Below are positions 61,058 to 64,000 of a stretch of DNA of 64,000 nt, one piece after another. Position 1 is the stretch's first letter. Each line of letters starts with the position of its first letter. The stretch is from an uncultured Rhodospirillaceae bacterium. GTDB lineage: Bacteria; Pseudomonadota; Alphaproteobacteria; Azospirillales; Azospirillaceae. The notes beneath the pieces are model-generated. The model was not told where the DNA came from. It did not search any database and saw nothing but the letters and a program-made list of their open reading frames with translations. The stretch is from the NCBI GenBank assembly GCA_937927415.1, contig CALBDS010000032.1, forward strand, positions 62,001-126,000, in the 5' to 3' direction. The translations under genes and the position numbers were made by a program.

Positions 61058-61858
61058 CTATTCGCCCGTCTGCAGCAGGGCGCCGCGCATCCGTGCATCG
61101 CGGAAGGCGATCAGGAACACGCCGCCGCACAGGGCGATCAGCACCATGTTCAGCCCGACAGCCATCCCCATGCTGTCCCACCGCAAGGTGCCGTCGAAGA
61201 TCAGCGCCCGCATGCCTTCGAACACATGGGCGGTGGGCAGCGACAGCGCGACGGGCTGCAACCACCCCGGCAGCACCGCCACCGGGTAATAGACGCAGGC
61301 GATGGGCGACAGCAGGAACACCAGCAGCCACGCCAGCACCTCCGCCCCCAGGCCGTAGCGCAGGATCAGCGCCACCACCAGAATGCCCAAGGCCCAGCCC
61401 ATGACCATCAGGTTGGCGAAGAACAGCCCCAGCGGCAACCCCATGCCCCAGACGGAATAGCCGAACAGCGGTCCCGCCAGCAGCGCCGCCGGCACCACGC
61501 CGATGATGGTGCGGATCAGGCTCATGGTCATCATCGCCACCACCCATTCGCCGGGGCGCAGGGGGCTGACGAACAGATGGCCCAGGTTGCGCGACCACAT
61601 CTCTTCCAGGAACGAGATCGACACGCCCAGTTGCGCGCGGAACAGCACATCCCACAGCAGCACCGCCGCCACCAGCACACCGGCCCCTTGCGCCACCCAA
61701 TGGCTTTGCTGGGCCATGAACTGGTTGATGAAGCCCCATAAAATCATCTGCATGGTCGGCCAATAGGCCAGTTCCAGCAGCCGCGGCCACGACCCGCGCA
61801 GCAGGTACCAATAGCGCAGGACCATGGCGTACACGCGCCGGGGGGAAAAGCCGCTCAT
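61058..61858 (-). CDS. ABC-2 type transporter permease
   Basis: 266-residue membrane protein with about six helices of the ABC-2 exporter permease family (VYAMVLRYWYLLRGSWPRLLELAYWP at the N terminus, GHLFVSPLRPGEWVVAM loop). It overlaps the start-strand neighbour's stop by four bases (ATGA) and forms an exporter with the ATPase upstream on the same strand. Substrate unknown; could be a lipid, polysaccharide or drug. Confidence 0.88.
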   Translation of the reverse strand: MSGFSPRRVYAMVLRYWYLLRGSWPRLLELAYWPTMQMILWGFINQFMAQQSHWVAQGAGVLVAAVLLWDVLFRAQLGVSISFLEEMWSRNLGHLFVSPLRPGEWVVAMMTMSLIRTIIGVVPAALLAGPLFGYSVWGMGLPLGLFFANLMVMGWALGILVVALILRYGLGAEVLAWLLVFLLSPIACVYYPVAVLPGWLQPVALSLPTAHVFEGMRALIFDGTLRWDSMGMAVGLNMVLIALCGGVFLIAFRDARMRGALLQTGE

Positions 61859-62616
61859 TCCGCCGCCTCCGGCTTGCTGGTGGGATCGTCGTTGGCCCGC
61901 GCGATGTCGAGGAACACCTCCTCCAGCGTGTCGCGGCGGTAACGGGCCAGCAGGGCGGAGGGGGTGCCGCGGTCCACGATGCGCCCGCGCCGCATCATCA
62001 GCACCGAATCGCACAGCCGCTCCACCTCCGGCATGTTGTGGGAGGCGAGCAGGATGGTGGCGCCGCTGGCGTGGCGGTAACGCTCCAGATAAGTGCGGAT
62101 CCAGTCGGCGGTGTCGGGGTCCAGCGATGCCGTGGGTTCGTCCAGCAGCAGAAGGTCGGGGCGGTTCAGCAACGCCTTGGCCAGCGCCACCCGCGTCTTC
62201 TGTCCCGCCGACAGCTTGCCCGCCGCCCGGTCGAGGAAGCCGGTCATGTCCAGTTCCTCCGCCAGTTCGCCGATGCGCCGCCCCACATGGTCCAGGCCAT
62301 AGAGGTGGGCGTAAACGGTCAGATTCTCCCGCACGCTCAGCCGGTGGGGCAATTCCACGTAAGGGGAGGAGAAGTTCATCCGCGCCAGGGCGGCGTAACG
62401 GTCGCATGCCATGTCATGGCCCAGCACCGTGATGCGCCCCGCGGTGGGAATCAGCAGCCCCAGCAGCATGGAGATGGTCGTGGTCTTCCCCGCCCCGTTA
62501 CCACCCAGAAGAGCGGTGACGGAGCCGCGTTCGACCGTGAAATCCAGGGAATCGACCGCGGTGACGGCTTGATATCGCTTCGTCAGCCCTTCGGCCTTGA
62601 TGGCGGGTTGGCTCAT
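61855..62616 (-). CDS. ABC-2 type transporter ATP-binding protein
   Basis: 253-residue ATPase. Walker A GGNGAGKTT, Q-loop NFSSPYVELPHRLSV, signature LSAGQKTRVALAKALL and Walker B LLLLDEPTASLDPD are all intact, with SHNMPEVERLCD as the H-loop. It is the first gene of the pair. Its start lies 154 bp from the divergent regB gene. Confidence 0.93.
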   Translation of the reverse strand: MSQPAIKAEGLTKRYQAVTAVDSLDFTVERGSVTALLGGNGAGKTTTISMLLGLLIPTAGRITVLGHDMACDRYAALARMNFSSPYVELPHRLSVRENLTVYAHLYGLDHVGRRIGELAEELDMTGFLDRAAGKLSAGQKTRVALAKALLNRPDLLLLDEPTASLDPDTADWIRTYLERYRHASGATILLASHNMPEVERLCDSVLMMRRGRIVDRGTPSALLARYRRDTLEEVFLDIARANDDPTSKPEAAE

Positions 62617-62769
62617 GGGCCAAGAATATGGATATTAGCAGGGGCTGCGCCAGCGGGAACGCGGCCATGGTATAAGAATGATTCAAAATCCACAAGCCGC
62701 CGGCCAAGGCGGCACCCGCCGCGGGAAACCGTTCCAGGGAGGAAACGGAATGGAAGATATCCACCGATC

Positions 62770-64000
62770 ATGACCGTCACCCCATCCCCATCCGCCGTCA
62801 CCGGGGCCGCTGCGGCGTCCGGTGCTCCGGCCTTGCCGCCGTTCGCCATGGCTCCGGCCATCTGGTCGGCCCAGGACGGGCGCGTCACGCTGCGCACGCT
62901 GATCCTGATCCGCTGGGTGGCGGTGGTGGGGCAGCTGGCGACCGTGGTCGCCGTGCGCACCATGCCGGGGTTTGAGTTGCCGATGGGGCCGGTGCTGGCC
63001 GCCATCGGCGCATCGATCCTGCTCAACCTCATCGCCATGGCCCAGCGGGGCGGGCGGCTGCGTCTGGCCGACCGCGACGCGGCGCTGTATCTGGCCTATG
63101 ACACGCTGCAGCTGTCGCTGCTGCTGTACCTGACCGGCGGACTGTCCAACCCCTTCGCCATCCTGCTGCTGGCGCCGATGACGGTGGGTGCGGCGGTGCT
63201 GTCGCGCTACAGCGCGGTGCTGCTGACCGGCCTCAATCTGGTGTGCCTGACGGTGCTGGCGCTGTGGCATTTCCCGCTGCCGTGGCCCAAGCCGCAGCCG
63301 GCGGTGGAACCGCTGTACGCCTTTGGCATGTGGCTGTCGCTGTCGGTGTCGTCGGTGTTCATCGCGGCGTACGTCTTCCGCGTGGCGGCGGAGGCACGGC
63401 GCTTTGCCGAGGCTTTTTACGCCGCCCAGGTGGCCCTGGCCCGCGAACAGCGGCTGGGGGCGCTGGGGGCGCTGGCGGCGGCGGCGGCGCACGAACTGGG
63501 ATCGCCCCTGGGCACCATCGCCGTGGTCGCCAAGGAACTGGCCCACGACCTGCCCCCCGACAGCCCGTTTACCGAGGATGTGGCGCTGCTGCTGAGCCAG
63601 GTGATGCGGTGCCGCGAGATCCTGGCCGATCTGGCCCGCAAGCCCGAAGCCGACGGCGGCGCCCCGTTCCAGCGGCTGCCGCTGACGGCGCTGGTGGAGG
63701 CGGCGGCCGCCCCTCACCGGCTGGGCAGCGTCGATTTCGCCGTCGAACCCATGGGGGAGGACGGGGTGGAGGAGCCGGTGGTCCGCCGCAGCCCGGAAAT
63801 CATCCACGGCATCGGCAATTTCGTGCAGAACGCCCACCAGTTCGCCCATCGCCGGGTGACGACGGCGGTGTCGTGGGACGACAACACGGTGGCGGTGGTG
63901 GTCACCGACGACGGGCCGGGATTCCCGCCCCATGTGCTCAACCGCATCGGCGAGCCTTACATTTCCTCGCGTCAGGAAAAGGGAGGCCATATGGGGCTGG
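62770..64000 (+). CDS. regB: RegB/ActS/PrrB-type redox-sensing histidine kinase, 3'-truncated by window edge
   Basis: First 410 residues of a kinase whose stop lies beyond the window. Membrane helices span about 40-200. The quinone-responsive GGLSNPFAILLLAP motif lies between helices, as in RegB/PrrB/ActS. The kinase histidine is in AAAAHELGSPLGTIA, and the redox cysteine box VMRCREILADLARK follows. The ATPase begins with NFVQNAHQFAHRR and DDGPGFP. It likely controls respiration- and redox-related genes together with a RegA-type regulator not visible here. Confidence 0.95.
   Translation, partial: MTVTPSPSAVTGAAAASGAPALPPFAMAPAIWSAQDGRVTLRTLILIRWVAVVGQLATVVAVRTMPGFELPMGPVLAAIGASILLNLIAMAQRGGRLRLADRDAALYLAYDTLQLSLLLYLTGGLSNPFAILLLAPMTVGAAVLSRYSAVLLTGLNLVCLTVLALWHFPLPWPKPQPAVEPLYAFGMWLSLSVSSVFIAAYVFRVAAEARRFAEAFYAAQVALAREQRLGALGALAAAAAHELGSPLGTIAVVAKELAHDLPPDSPFTEDVALLLSQVMRCREILADLARKPEADGGAPFQRLPLTALVEAAAAPHRLGSVDFAVEPMGEDGVEEPVVRRSPEIIHGIGNFVQNAHQFAHRRVTTAVSWDDNTVAVVVTDDGPGFPPHVLNRIGEPYISSRQEKGGHMGL

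Overview
The window is about 64 kb of GC-rich, densely coding chromosome from an alphaproteobacterium, most likely of the Rhodospirillales/Azospirillum group. Supporting signs are a hemC-hemD-Mic60-hemY heme operon, an Irr-type Fur regulator with a perfect iron-control-element palindrome next to it, a RegB/ActS-type redox kinase, a mitochondrial-Suv3-like helicase, and many multi-domain sensor kinases. No tRNA, rRNA, CRISPR array, insertion sequence or prophage is visible. Most of it reads as core genome; the unusual material lies in structured intergenic elements and in proteins that have lost family-defining residues.

Layout. 1-4.9 kb: 3' end of pnp, a KamA/EpmB-type radical SAM enzyme, a glycerophosphodiesterase and a nitronate monooxygenase-like flavoprotein. 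5-7.4 kb: irr, an Irr box, rubrerythrin, a DUF3501 protein and a small methyltransferase, ending in an array of eight different hairpins. 7.6-12.9 kb: leftward heme operon hemC-hemD-Mic60-hemY. 13-19.4 kb: secreted protein, Suv3-like helicase, trpS, pcp. 19.5-25.6 kb: a degenerate sensor kinase, then leftward proline iminopeptidase, a cyclic-nucleotide-domain kinase, a spermidine-synthase-like membrane enzyme and a small stress-type protein. 25.7-31.5 kb: mutS, converging on a phospholipase D/VTT fusion and a nuclease/phosphatase-fold protein. 31.9-35.3 kb: an Opp/Dpp-type ABC cassette with no binding protein and eroded ATPase motifs. 35.3-40.6 kb: XRE regulator, a 777-bp structured intergenic region, PAS kinase, methyltransferase, YkgJ-type protein. 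40.6-43.4 kb: ccmAB and a class 3 lipase. 43.6-47.2 kb: two tandem AspT/YidE-type transporters. 47.3-50.6 kb: a complete polar amino-acid ABC importer. 50.7-54.6 kb: two more histidine kinases, one hybrid. 54.8-57.1 kb: a double cold-shock protein with an RGG linker, NnrU and a DUF2249 protein. 57.1-59.7 kb: cobT, divergent from cobS-cobC. 59.9-64 kb: diguanylate cyclase, ABC-2 exporter, and the 5' part of a RegB/ActS kinase that runs off the window.

Themes are heme, iron and redox handling (irr, rubrerythrin, hem operon, ccmAB, nnrU/DUF2249, regB), cobalamin assembly, and signal transduction (six sensor kinases and one GGDEF protein, none beside a partner response regulator). The most notable signals are two ~200-bp palindromic repeats whose hairpin arms covary and whose centres are inverted relative to each other, the eight-hairpin array, a DNA-binding-like domain on the Mic60 homologue, a kinase lacking its phospho-acceptor histidine, and the ABC cassette lacking both catalytic glutamates.
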